Part shown: piece by piece, positions 15,681 to 24,569 of the stretch
Position numbering within the stretch: position 1 is the stretch's first letter
How the letters are laid out: every line of letters begins with the position of its first letter
From: SIG672 sp045535095
GTDB lineage: Bacteria > Bacillota > Clostridia > Oscillospirales > CAG-272
Length of the DNA stretch: 31,365 nt
NCBI GenBank assembly: GCA_045535095.1
Contig: JAZSKY010000039.1
Coordinates: forward strand, 1 to 31,365
Direction: 5' to 3'
Made by a program: the position numbers and the translations under genes
The notes under the pieces: generated by a model
The model's database searches: none
Told to the model about the DNA's origin: nothing
The model's input: the letters and a program-made list of their open reading frames with translations, nothing else

Positions 15681-17048
15681 TTACTGCTTGAAGGTGAGAC
15701 TTATCTCACCCGTCTGCTTGTCGACCTCTACCGAGATCTTAACAGAGCTTTCGTCATATTCGCACTCGATAGACGAAATATCGATCTGTCCGTTATATCC
15801 TGTGCCGAAAAGAAGTCCGATCGTGTAGTTGCCGGGCAGACAGCTGTCGCTGATTATCATCTTACCCGAAACGCTTACGTTTTCTATCGTGGTTTCAGCT
15901 GCAACTGTACCTGCGAGGAGTCCGTACGTTGCAGGCTTTCTCGATCCACTGCCGATAGTGAAGCTTGCGTTTTCAAATACTACGTTCTTTATCGACGCAA
16001 AAGCGTCAAGCTTTCCGAAAAGTCCACCGTTTTCAGCCGTCTGATTTACCGAAACGTTAGATATCTTATAGATATTTCCGTCCGCCGACGCTATCGAGCC
16101 CTTGAACGTGCCTGTCGCGAATGCGCTCGGCCACATTTTTCTTGTGAAATCAAGGTCTGCGGCAATGATATAGTGTCCTTCAAGGTCGTTTATCTTGTAA
16201 AGCTGATCTGCCTGGGTTATTTTGTACCACGATCCGTCGAGCCACGTCGTGTAAAGCTTTACGCTCTGAGTGAGAGACGTTCCGCTTTCGTAATCGACCT
16301 CGCCCTTAACCGTATCGGTGACGAGCTGTGTGCAGTCCTTATCGTAGTACACTTTATCGAGTGTTTTGCCCTTTATTTCGGGGAATTTACCGAGTGTAAG
16401 CTTACCCGTCTTGTCATTCCATTCAGGAAGCTTCAGCTCGATAGCCGAGACGGTCTCGGCGAGAGTATAGTTGCCGTTTTCATCGGGGGTGTATATCTCG
16501 TAAACGGTGTAGGGTATCCACGCCGCATAGAGAGTAAGCACGTTTTCCTCCGAGCTTTCGGGAACGCTGTTTGGATCGATCTTCAAAAGATCCTTATCGA
16601 AATCCCAGCGGCCTGCGTAGGTATATCCCTGATTTTTGCCCGAAACGGCGGTAGGAACGCCGTATTCGTCAAGCGGATTTCCGCTCGCGTCAACACGAAG
16701 TGAGCGCGATGAGTACCAGCCTGCAAAGTAGTATCCGTTTTTCGATATTCCGAACGCCTTATCCTCGCGGACCGGATCGTCGGGGCTGATCAGCGGTGTT
16801 ACCTTGTTGCCGTCTGCGTCCTGCTTCATATTATCCACGTTAAAGACGTCAACTACGTAAACCTCCTCAGGGCTTCCTGCGAAGGAGCCTCCGTTTGCGT
16901 CAAATCGGACGCTTACCGTATATCCGCTCTCATCAAGCGTTTTATACGGCGTTTCCCACTTGGAGCAGGCTGTAAAACAGCCTGCCGCAATGAGAACGAG
17001 TGTCAGTGCAGAGATCCGAAGGATCTTGCTTCTTAAATTATTTTTCAT
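15681..17048 (-). CDS. Surface lipoprotein with InlB-like repeats and GLUG-like region
   Basis: A 455-residue predicted lipoprotein; the signal peptide ends at Cys24 (I-A-A-G-C) or Cys28 (F-T-A-C). Residues 43-113 resemble a Listeria-Bacteroides (InlB B) repeat: V-R-F-D-A-N-G-G (47-54) through G-Y-Y-F-A-G-W-Y (105-112). Further partial units end in L-T-L-Y-A-A-W (171-177) and V-K-L-Y-T-T-W (263-269). Residues 295-400 are strand-rich with G-G-L-F-G and G-L-L-A-G turns, like GLUG-type beta-helical repeats. Such modules are found in adhesins and other surface proteins. Its ATG is 2 bases after the protease stop codon, with the RBS AAGGAG inside the protease gene, so the two proteins should be made together. 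Possible roles are wall attachment or an accessory to the protease. Neither is proven. Confidence 0.85.
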   Translation of the reverse strand: MKNNLRSKILRISALTLVLIAAGCFTACSKWETPYKTLDESGYTVSVRFDANGGSFAGSPEEVYVVDVFNVDNMKQDADGNKVTPLISPDDPVREDKAFGISKNGYYFAGWYSSRSLRVDASGNPLDEYGVPTAVSGKNQGYTYAGRWDFDKDLLKIDPNSVPESSEENVLTLYAAWIPYTVYEIYTPDENGNYTLAETVSAIELKLPEWNDKTGKLTLGKFPEIKGKTLDKVYYDKDCTQLVTDTVKGEVDYESGTSLTQSVKLYTTWLDGSWYKITQADQLYKINDLEGHYIIAADLDFTRKMWPSAFATGTFKGSIASADGNIYKISNVSVNQTAENGGLFGKLDAFASIKNVVFENASFTIGSGSRKPATYGLLAGTVAAETTIENVSVSGKMIISDSCLPGNYTIGLLFGTGYNGQIDISSIECEYDESSVKISVEVDKQTGEISLTFKQ

Positions 17049-17050
17049 TT

Positions 17051-20000
17051 TCAGTTTGCTCCTTCTTGAGCCTTATCTCCGGCGCTTTTTTTCTTGTTGC
17101 CGAGATAAAGAAGTCCGAACATTGCAAATGTGATGCCGATTATTACGAGCGCCATCGTAACGTCAGGTCCGCTCTCGGTTTCGGGTGCGGGAGCAACGTT
17201 TTCATCTCCTGTTCCGTCTTCAACTGCGCCGCCCTGATTTGCGAGGTATTCAAGGTCGCGTATTCTCTTCTCTGCCTGACTCAGCTTAGAGGTGAGATCG
17301 TCTCCAACGAGAGCGAGCTGCTCGTATGTTGCTATCTTCGAGTAGGCTTCCTTTGCCGCAAGGACTATTGCCTTGTCCGAAAGGGATACCTTTTCGGGGA
17401 TCTTGTTTATTGCGGCGATAGCATCAAGAGTTGTCTTGTCTGCCGCCGATGCGCCTGCGAACTTAGTATCGAAATACTGTCCGTAGATGAAGGAATCGTA
17501 GTACTGTCCGTTTGCGGGGCTTACCATCGTTATACCCTTTTCAATGTGTCCGATATAGTCGATGAAGTTTGCGCCGTAGTAAATGTTGGTTGCGTTATCG
17601 GTTGCATTCCACATGAAGTAAGGAACTATTTCAAGTCCTGCATACTCAATGAGGTTGCCCTCGATATCGCTAAACTGATAGATACCGGTTGCAGGGAGGT
17701 TCTTGCCTTCCTGGAAGTAAACGATGTCGTATTCCTCTTCGAGTATAGGAGCCTCGTACGAGGAGAAAACTACGAGAGAAAGCTTTTCGCACTCATAGAA
17801 TGCCTTGTGTCCGATAGTTGCCGTTTCCTTCGGGAAATATACGGTAGTAATATCAGTGCCCGCAAATGCCATCGAGCTGATTCTTACGGTGTTGTCCGCG
17901 ATCTTGACCTCCTTTGCGTCTCCTGCGTAGGAAACGAGCTCAAGTCCCTTCGGAACTACTCTGTAAAGAAGTCCGTCAATTACCTTGACCTTGTCGCTGA
18001 TATCGTAGGTGTAAACAGTTTCGGTGTAGTCCTTGCCGTTGAAGCTTTCATTTACGGTCGAGGAGAACTTTTCAAGTCTGCACATTGCAAACGGGTTATC
18101 TCCGACAGATTTGAGCTTTTCGCCAAGCTTTACTGCAAAGTCGGTCATTTCTTCCTTCATAAAGGCGAAATCTCCGATGTGTTCTGCATTTGAGAGGTCT
18201 GCACTGCGAATGTCGGTGTATGCAAAGGCATAGTCGCCAAGTGAGGTCACCTTATCAAAGCCGTTTACGGTATTGAGTACCGAGCAGTAGGAGAATGCGC
18301 CTTCTCCGATCTCGACGTCTGTGCCGAGAGTGATTTCTGCGAGCTTTTCGTTATAAACGAATGCGTACTTGCCTATCTTCTTTGCGCTCGAAAGATCTAC
18401 GCTCGTGAGAGGGGTCTTTGCAAACGCATTGTCGCCGATCTCGGTAACGCCCGAGAGGTTGATATCAGAAAGGCTCGTGCAGTTATCGAATGCAAGCTCT
18501 TCGATCTTCTTGATATTCTCCCCGAGAAGAACGCTCGTGAGCGAGTGACAGAATTCAAATGCCGATACGCCGACGCTCTCTGCGCCCGAAAGATCAACGC
18601 TTGTGAGATCGGGAGCGAAGAAGCGGTAGCGGTAACCGTCCTCGTCGTAGATCGGCTCGCTGAATGCGCTGTCGAGGAAGTCGTAAACAACGTCACCCGA
18701 GAAAGCACGCGCTCCGATCGACTTTGCCTTCGAGAGGTCGATATTCTTGAGCTTGTCTGCGTTATAGAAGGCTTCGTCTCCTATTACTGCGCCGTCGCCG
18801 AGAGTAACACTCTCAAGCTCAGATGCGCCGTAGAACGCGCCTGTACCGAGAATTACGTTTTCTCCTATCTCAAGCGAGTGGAGAGCCGACGTGTAAACGT
18901 AGTAGTAAACGAGCATACCCGTTTCCTCGTCGCGGTAGGTTTCGGTCTTGTAGTTGGTTTCTCTGTCGAGGCGGAATGCGTAGTCGCCGAGGATAACGTT
19001 GTCACCGATAACTACCGAGACGATATCCTGACACTCGTAGAACGCGCCCTTTCCAACGGTCATACCGTCAGGAATTACTACGCTTGTAAGCTCACTGCCC
19101 GCAAACGCGTACTTTCCTATATATCCAAGCTTCTCATCAAAGGTGGGAAGCGAGGTGATCTGTGCATTGAAGAACGCGTAGTCGCCGATCTCCTTCAGCG
19201 CGCCGAGCTGTACGCTCACAAGACGCTGGCAGTCTGCAAATGCGTACGCCTTAGCGTTTGTTACGTTCGGGAGAATTATCGAGGTGAGATTCTTGTTGCC
19301 CGAGAAGGCGCCCTTGCCTACCGAGGTGACGCCCGGAAGATCAGGATTAAAGACTCCCGAGATGCCGGTAGCAACGAAAATGATCTCGTTTCCTTCCTTA
19401 TTAAGTATATAAGGAGTTCCGCTCTGGTGCGAGAAGGCTAAGTTGCCCTCTGCAACGGTGATGTTTTTAAGCTTGGTATCGCGGAATGCGTACTCACCGA
19501 TAACGGCAACGTCCTTGCCGAAGGTGAAGCTTTCAAGCGATGTGCATCCGTCAAATGCGCCGGTAGGAATTACCGCGATATTGAGAGATACCTCCTTGAG
19601 CGAGGAGCATCCCCTGAACGCATAAGCTCCGAGCTTGAACTTTTCTGCGTTTACAGTAAGCTTTTCAAGGCTGCTGCATCCTGCGAACGCGAACTGTCCG
19701 ATCGACTGTGCCGCATCCGAGATAACGACCTCCTTGAGGTTTCTGTTGTTTGCAAACGCATAGTGCGTAAGAACTATCGCGTTGTCGAGAGAGATCTTTC
19801 CTTCGAGTGCGCAGTTTGCAAATGCGTTCTGGTTGATGAACTTGACGTTTTCAAGTCCCTCTACAACCTGAAGCGAGGTACATCCGTAGAACGCTCCGAG
19901 GTCGATCATTTTAATAGTAGAAGGAAGAACTACCTTCTTGAGTGCGGTGAGGTTTGCAAATGCATAGGAATCGATGTTCTCAACACCCTCGGGAATGATT

Positions 20001-23000
20001 ACCTCCTCGATGGTATCGTCACCGATGAACCACATTCTCGTTGCCTCGGGCTCCTCCTCGGTTATCTCGGAGGGGTCCTTTGCAACGTACTCAAAGTTCG
20101 AGAATGCAAACTGTCCGATTCTTGTGAGCGCAAGGCTCTTAGGTATCTCAACGCGTCCGCCAAGTCCGAAATAGTGGGTAAGCGAAGGACCGGAGGCTAC
20201 GTAAGGATCTTTTATTTCAATATTTATAGTCTTGGAATAGTAGGTATTCTTACCGTCCATTCTGACTCTGACGGTAACCGACGAGAAGCCCTCCGCCTTA
20301 GCGGTGATCTTTCCGTTCTGATCTACCGTAACGAGGTTTTCGTTACTCGACTCAAAAACGACCTCGGTGTCGTTCGGGAAATAAGCGTCAAGCTTATACC
20401 TTATCGTGACCGCCTCGGAAGGATACATCGAAAGCGAGTAGGAATTCTGCGAAGCGAACTTCATTTCGTTGCCCGTCTGACCGATCTCTCTGTCCTCGGA
20501 GGCTACGAAGTAGTACGCCTTGTTGGTGTAGTAGCCCGTCAGATAGAAGTTATCGGTTACAGGCTTATCGTATCTCTTGTATCCGCTCTCGCCCTCCGCA
20601 AGGACCTTGACGGTGAGCTGTGCGGTCTTGCCTGTTTCGGGATCTGTTGCCGTTATCATCGCAACGCCCGATTTGACCGCTACGATCTTGTTATTGACAA
20701 CGCGTACTACGTTCGTTCTCGACGAAACGTAGGTGAGAAGCTCGGTCCACTCTGTTCCGGGATAGCTCTTGGGAGAAAGAGTATATACCTCGTTGGGGCT
20801 GAGCGTTACTGCGTACTGATTATCGCCCTTTCCTACCTCTTCTTCAAAATAGAAGTCGGTGAAATCGTCGGGAAGCGAGATCTCGTAGGTTGCAACGTTG
20901 AGCGCGTAATCGTAAACCGCTACTGTGAAGCAGTTATTGTTCGTTGCGTTCTTTCTTATCTCGTCAACGTAGTTTGTAATCTCGTAAACGATCTGGGTGC
21001 TTGAATTGAACTCGGAGTATATGGGAGTCATATACTGGTCGAAGTTGAAGAGCATTGCCTCGCCGTTTGCATCGTAGCCGACGTATCCGGGCTGCATTGC
21101 CATCGAATAGTGGTTATCGAAAACGTTGATGCGAGCGAAAAGTCTGTTCTTCTTTGCCGTCTTATCGTACTCGGTGTAGTACTCAACGTCGGTGATTGCG
21201 GGTGCTTCGAAGTCGGTAACTATCGGGAACTCGAAGGTGTTCGAGTCGTTAGTGTTTACTCCGCCGTCACCGTAATCGACGTAAGCCTTAAGCTTTACGG
21301 TATATCTCGTGTTGTTTTTAAGATTTGCGTCTGTTGCGCTGAACTCGATCTTGACGTTTGCGGGATAGATCGTTCCGCCGTCTCCGTAGGATTTACGGAC
21401 GTCATTTTCGGTCTTTGTGAAGATCACCTCTCCGGTTGCGTCCTCAACTATCGAGATCTCGACGGTCGCGGCGTTTCGGAGGAGTCCCGCCCACACGAAG
21501 CGAAGCGAGTTTATCGTATCGGTCTGGTTAGAGAGCGAAATGTACTTTCTGTCTGCCGCGATAAGCTTTGCGGACGGATCCTGAATGAAGTAGTACGATC
21601 CGAGGTAGCTTACGTAGTCATCCGAAATTCCGCCTATCGGACGGGTTGCGTAAGCATCGGGGAGTGTCTTGTCCTCAACGTCGATAGAATCGTCAAGCTC
21701 GTCCTTGTTGGTCTCGAAGTAGTCGAGGTCGAATATAGGAGCTTCGGTCCAGTCGCCGTAGAAGCCGAGGTAGGGGACGCTGAGGTCGATCGAGGTACCT
21801 GCGGTAGCATCGAGGACCACAAATCCTTCAACGTACATACCGTTCTCGAAGGAATCGTCCATATATTTCTTGTCAGCATCGCTGAGGGTAACACTTACGG
21901 TAACGTCGGCAGTCTGTCCTGCTCCAACGGTTACGTTCGAGCCGCTGAGGATTCCGTTCTTTACGGACGAAACGACTACGTTTGCACCGCTGAGCAGATA
22001 CCCCTGCTCGGTAACGGTGGTCTCACCGTGGCTCGTCTTGGTGTCGCTGACGCCCTCGGTCATAACGTACGCCGAAACGTCGTAGGAGAGGGAGGCGCTA
22101 CCGAAGTTCACTATCGAGAACTTGAGAGTGTAAACGCCCTTCTTTGCGGGATCGTCGCCAAGCTCGATCTTCGAGGTGTTCATTGCCGATCCGCTCGTGC
22201 GGTCGTAGGTAAGAATATATGCCGTAGTTGCGGCAGAACTTGTAAGGTTTGCAAGACCTGAGCCCTGCTTTCTTACAGAGTACGGAAGTCCGTTTACGTT
22301 GTAGATGATGTCAGCTGTGGACATCATAAGGCGGTTAACGAGAGCGGTGATCGTAACCGGATCGTCCTTCATTTCGGGGAATCTCTCGATTACGTACTGT
22401 CTCATAAGAGCGGTAACGCCCGACATATTCGGGGTTGCCATCGAGGTGCCGGAGAGTCTGTCGTACGACTGACCGGGTACTGCCGAGAGTATCGAGCCGC
22501 CGTGCGCGGTGATCTCGGGCTTCAGCTGAAGGTCGGGGGTAGGTCCCCACGAGGAGAAGTCGGACATGAAGGGACCGGAGGTCTGCGAGCGGCTGATCTT
22601 GATCGTTCCGCTCTTTGCGGCAGCGAGAAGCTCACCGTCGTCCTGACGTATCGAGCATACGGGGATAGTGGTATCGCCGACGTTCATCTTGATCTCACCC
22701 GACACGTTGTTGTAGATGATGATTCCCGCCGCGCCCTTTTCCTGCGCTACGTTTGCCTTTTCCTCGAAGGTGGTCGATCCGCGGCGCACAAGGACTATCT
22801 TTCCCGTGACGTCAATGCCCTGATAGTCGGCAGAGCGTCCTGCACCCGGAATGGTTATATACTGAACCTCAAGAGAGGTCTCTCCGTTTTTGAATATTTC
22901 GTCGAAGAAATTCTTTTCCTTCTGAACTCTGTTGGTCGATTCGGTGAAGTAGATGATTCTGTCGCCGTACATGAGGTAAGGCGTCTTTACACCGCTTATC

Positions 23001-24274
23001 GAAGCAACCGAGAGAGCGCCTGCGTAGGTTGCAGGAGAACCGATGGTTGCGCTATCGGGGTTAGAGGTGAGCGGAAGGTTTCCGTTCTTCTCCGAGCCGT
23101 AGGTCGAGTTGAAGCTGTTGGACGCCGCAACAACCATGCTGATTCCTGCCGCACGGATTCTGTCGTAAACGCCCGAGATCTGCTCCTTGTCGGTCTCGCG
23201 GCTGAATCCGCAGGAGGTACCGATCGACATATTGATAACGTCAACGCCGAGAACTACGCAGTCCTCAAGTGCGCTGAGTATCCACGATGCTCTCGCGGAC
23301 GACTCGGTATCCGAGAATATCTTCATCTCAACGAGCTGTGCGCCGGGGGCAACACCGGTGATAACGTCATCGTGTCCTGCGATAACGCCCGAAACGTGAG
23401 TTCCGTGGTCGTTAGCCGAGGGAGTCATCGGATAAACGTCCGAATCGTGGTCGGCGTAGTCAAATCCGAAGGGGACCTTATCACTGATATATACGTCAGA
23501 TGCGGTAAGTCCGCTCTGCTGCTCGGAGGCAACAGTGTCACCGATGAGGGCTGCAACCTCGTCGAAGGTAAGTCCGAGCTTATTTCTGTCGGTCTTGAAG
23601 TTCGAGTCAAGGAATGCGGTGTGGTAGTAGTCGAGACCGGTATCGAGTACCGCGATTACCATTCCCTCTCCGTTGTAAGCGAAACTCGAGCTGTTGAAGA
23701 TACCCGTTTCGTAAACGTTAACGTCATTTTCAACAAGCTTTGTCTCGGCGGTCTTGTAAACCTCACTTACGATAACGTTTGCGCGGTTTCCAAAGGTTAC
23801 GCAGACCTTCTCAAAGTCTGCCGCCTTGATCTTTATCTCAAAGCCGCTTATGATGGTGGAGTAGTCTGCTCCGCGGAGGTAGTTGACACCCTCCTTATCG
23901 AGCATAGAAAGAAGCTCCTCTTTCTGTACGAGTATGTCAGATTTGATCTGAGATGCCTCGTCTCCAAGTGCGAACTCGGTGATAGTCTCACTTCTGTCTC
24001 CCGACTCATAAGCGTCGAGAATCGTCTTTCTGTCCACCTGAACTATAAGCGAGATCTCGTCGGTGTCCTTTACAGTGCTCGGAAGCTTGTAAATGACGGA
24101 CGAGTTGAAATAGTCCATAAAGTTCGTGTTGAGATCTCCGTTGTAGAGATTCACGAGCGACTGCGACGCCGATACTGCGAGCGGTGTAGCGATCGAGGAT
24201 ACGAGCAGGGCGATAACGGTTACGAGAACGAGCGCTCCCGACGTCAGCCTTGCCAAAAGTTTGTTGCGTGCCAT
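17051..24274 (-). CDS. Giant cell-surface S8 subtilisin with BspA-type leucine-rich repeats
   Basis: A 2407-residue secreted protease. In order: signal/membrane segment (10-35); propeptide (about 60-185); S8 catalytic domain with Asp211 (V-L-D-T-G), His290 (N-D-H-G-T-H), Asn386 (oxyanion, A-A-S-N) and Ser611 (G-T-S-M-A); a protease-associated insert (about 470-555); Fn3-like domains as in lactocepin/C5a peptidase (about 690-1080); two Big_2-like Ig domains (about 1150-1360); some 28 BspA-type LRRs marked by x-G-x-x-A-F (about 1375-2176); a helical stretch; and a C-terminal membrane segment (about 2370-2395) with a Lys tail and no LPXTG. All catalytic residues are present. The start at 24274 is chosen over 24340 because AAAGGA (24282-24287) sits 7 bases upstream. 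First gene of the eight-gene operon; it likely degrades host or dietary protein and binds surfaces. Confidence 0.95.
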   Translation of the reverse strand: MARNKLLARLTSGALVLVTVIALLVSSIATPLAVSASQSLVNLYNGDLNTNFMDYFNSSVIYKLPSTVKDTDEISLIVQVDRKTILDAYESGDRSETITEFALGDEASQIKSDILVQKEELLSMLDKEGVNYLRGADYSTIISGFEIKIKAADFEKVCVTFGNRANVIVSEVYKTAETKLVENDVNVYETGIFNSSSFAYNGEGMVIAVLDTGLDYYHTAFLDSNFKTDRNKLGLTFDEVAALIGDTVASEQQSGLTASDVYISDKVPFGFDYADHDSDVYPMTPSANDHGTHVSGVIAGHDDVITGVAPGAQLVEMKIFSDTESSARASWILSALEDCVVLGVDVINMSIGTSCGFSRETDKEQISGVYDRIRAAGISMVVAASNSFNSTYGSEKNGNLPLTSNPDSATIGSPATYAGALSVASISGVKTPYLMYGDRIIYFTESTNRVQKEKNFFDEIFKNGETSLEVQYITIPGAGRSADYQGIDVTGKIVLVRRGSTTFEEKANVAQEKGAAGIIIYNNVSGEIKMNVGDTTIPVCSIRQDDGELLAAAKSGTIKISRSQTSGPFMSDFSSWGPTPDLQLKPEITAHGGSILSAVPGQSYDRLSGTSMATPNMSGVTALMRQYVIERFPEMKDDPVTITALVNRLMMSTADIIYNVNGLPYSVRKQGSGLANLTSSAATTAYILTYDRTSGSAMNTSKIELGDDPAKKGVYTLKFSIVNFGSASLSYDVSAYVMTEGVSDTKTSHGETTVTEQGYLLSGANVVVSSVKNGILSGSNVTVGAGQTADVTVSVTLSDADKKYMDDSFENGMYVEGFVVLDATAGTSIDLSVPYLGFYGDWTEAPIFDLDYFETNKDELDDSIDVEDKTLPDAYATRPIGGISDDYVSYLGSYYFIQDPSAKLIAADRKYISLSNQTDTINSLRFVWAGLLRNAATVEISIVEDATGEVIFTKTENDVRKSYGDGGTIYPANVKIEFSATDANLKNNTRYTVKLKAYVDYGDGGVNTNDSNTFEFPIVTDFEAPAITDVEYYTEYDKTAKKNRLFARINVFDNHYSMAMQPGYVGYDANGEAMLFNFDQYMTPIYSEFNSSTQIVYEITNYVDEIRKNATNNNCFTVAVYDYALNVATYEISLPDDFTDFYFEEEVGKGDNQYAVTLSPNEVYTLSPKSYPGTEWTELLTYVSSRTNVVRVVNNKIVAVKSGVAMITATDPETGKTAQLTVKVLAEGESGYKRYDKPVTDNFYLTGYYTNKAYYFVASEDREIGQTGNEMKFASQNSYSLSMYPSEAVTIRYKLDAYFPNDTEVVFESSNENLVTVDQNGKITAKAEGFSSVTVRVRMDGKNTYYSKTINIEIKDPYVASGPSLTHYFGLGGRVEIPKSLALTRIGQFAFSNFEYVAKDPSEITEEEPEATRMWFIGDDTIEEVIIPEGVENIDSYAFANLTALKKVVLPSTIKMIDLGAFYGCTSLQVVEGLENVKFINQNAFANCALEGKISLDNAIVLTHYAFANNRNLKEVVISDAAQSIGQFAFAGCSSLEKLTVNAEKFKLGAYAFRGCSSLKEVSLNIAVIPTGAFDGCTSLESFTFGKDVAVIGEYAFRDTKLKNITVAEGNLAFSHQSGTPYILNKEGNEIIFVATGISGVFNPDLPGVTSVGKGAFSGNKNLTSIILPNVTNAKAYAFADCQRLVSVQLGALKEIGDYAFFNAQITSLPTFDEKLGYIGKYAFAGSELTSVVIPDGMTVGKGAFYECQDIVSVVIGDNVILGDYAFRLDRETNYKTETYRDEETGMLVYYYVYTSALHSLEIGENVILGTGAFYGASELESVTLGDGAVIGDEAFYNADKLKNIDLSKAKSIGARAFSGDVVYDFLDSAFSEPIYDEDGYRYRFFAPDLTSVDLSGAESVGVSAFEFCHSLTSVLLGENIKKIEELAFDNCTSLSDINLSGVTEIGDNAFAKTPLTSVDLSSAKKIGKYAFVYNEKLAEITLGTDVEIGEGAFSYCSVLNTVNGFDKVTSLGDYAFAYTDIRSADLSNAEHIGDFAFMKEEMTDFAVKLGEKLKSVGDNPFAMCRLEKFSSTVNESFNGKDYTETVYTYDISDKVKVIDGLLYRVVPKGLELVSYAGDAKEVKIADNTVRISSMAFAGTDITTVYFPKETATIGHKAFYECEKLSLVVFSSYEAPILEEEYDIVYFQEGKNLPATGIYQFSDIEGNLIEYAGLEIVPYFMWNATDNATNIYYGANFIDYIGHIEKGITMVSPANGQYYDSFIYGQYFDTKFAGASAADKTTLDAIAAINKIPEKVSLSDKAIVLAAKEAYSKIATYEQLALVGDDLTSKLSQAEKRIRDLEYLANQGGAVEDGTGDENVAPAPETESGPDVTMALVIIGITFAMFGLLYLGNKKKSAGDKAQEGAN

Positions 24275-24326
24275 GGTTTGATCCTTTCGATTTATGTTGA
24301 CTTTATTTGAATACGTTTTCAGGGTG

Positions 24327-24362
24327 TCGCGCTTTCGCACTTTCGTGTGCGAAAGTACGCGA
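24327..24362 (-). promoter_or_regulatory. Leader hairpin of protease-opp operon
   Basis: A perfect 9-bp stem (24332-24340 with 24347-24355), extended by TCGCG/CGCGA (24327-24331 with 24358-24362) across a 2-base bulge. It begins within about 10 bases of the predicted transcript 5' end. No T run follows, so a 5' stabiliser or regulator site is more likely than a terminator. Confidence 0.65.
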
Positions 24363-24375
24363 GCGTAACCATTCT

Positions 24376-24404
24376 ATTTTAACACACGCACGCGCCGTTT
24401 TCAA
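24376..24404 (-). promoter_or_regulatory. Promoter of protease-opp operon
   Basis: Minus-strand TTGAAA (24399-24404), a 17-base spacer and TAAAAT (24376-24381), with TG one base before the -10 box. It is the only clear promoter seen for the genes from 24274 to 8374; I did not find another in the gaps between those genes. Confidence 0.8.
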
Positions 24405-24466
24405 GTCCTTTTCCCCGAAAATATATAATATATAATTAAATAATTTGTAAACTCTATAAATTTCTA

Positions 24467-24496
24467 TTGACTTTTTGAATATGTTTATGTTATTAT
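24467..24496 (+). promoter_or_regulatory. Promoter of thioredoxin-lipoprotein operon
   Basis: TTGACT (24467-24472), an 18-base spacer and TATTAT (24491-24496), with a TG one base before the -10 box. It is divergent from the protease promoter; the two are separated by about 60 bases of AT-rich DNA (24405-24466) that could hold shared operators, though I see no clear palindrome there. Confidence 0.7.
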
Positions 24497-24512
24497 GTAT
24501 GTTGGTATTTTA

Positions 24513-24542
24513 TGTCCTTTTTCGGGCAACCTGAAAGGGACA
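24513..24542 (+). promoter_or_regulatory. Leader hairpin of thioredoxin-lipoprotein operon
   Basis: Arms 24513-24525 and 24530-24542 pair over 13 positions with one mismatch and two G-U pairs, closed by a GCAA tetraloop. It lies about 10 bases after the predicted transcript start and 13 bases before the RBS. No T run follows. Confidence 0.6.
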
Positions 24543-24569
24543 AATTAAGAATAAACAGGAGAAACCACG

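Noticed and set aside
17745..20200. Possible CRISPR-like or tandem DNA repeats
   Set aside because: The periodicity is at protein level (leucine-rich repeats of about 23 residues with variable codons), with no identical direct repeats and spacers.
22502..24310. Long rightward reading frames opposite the protease gene (also 13712-14962, 15426-16703, 17000-18193, 19763-21004)
   Set aside because: They are antisense to genes with clear domains and lack an RBS or recognisable product; their Val/Arg/Leu-rich translation is what this codon usage gives on the reverse strand.
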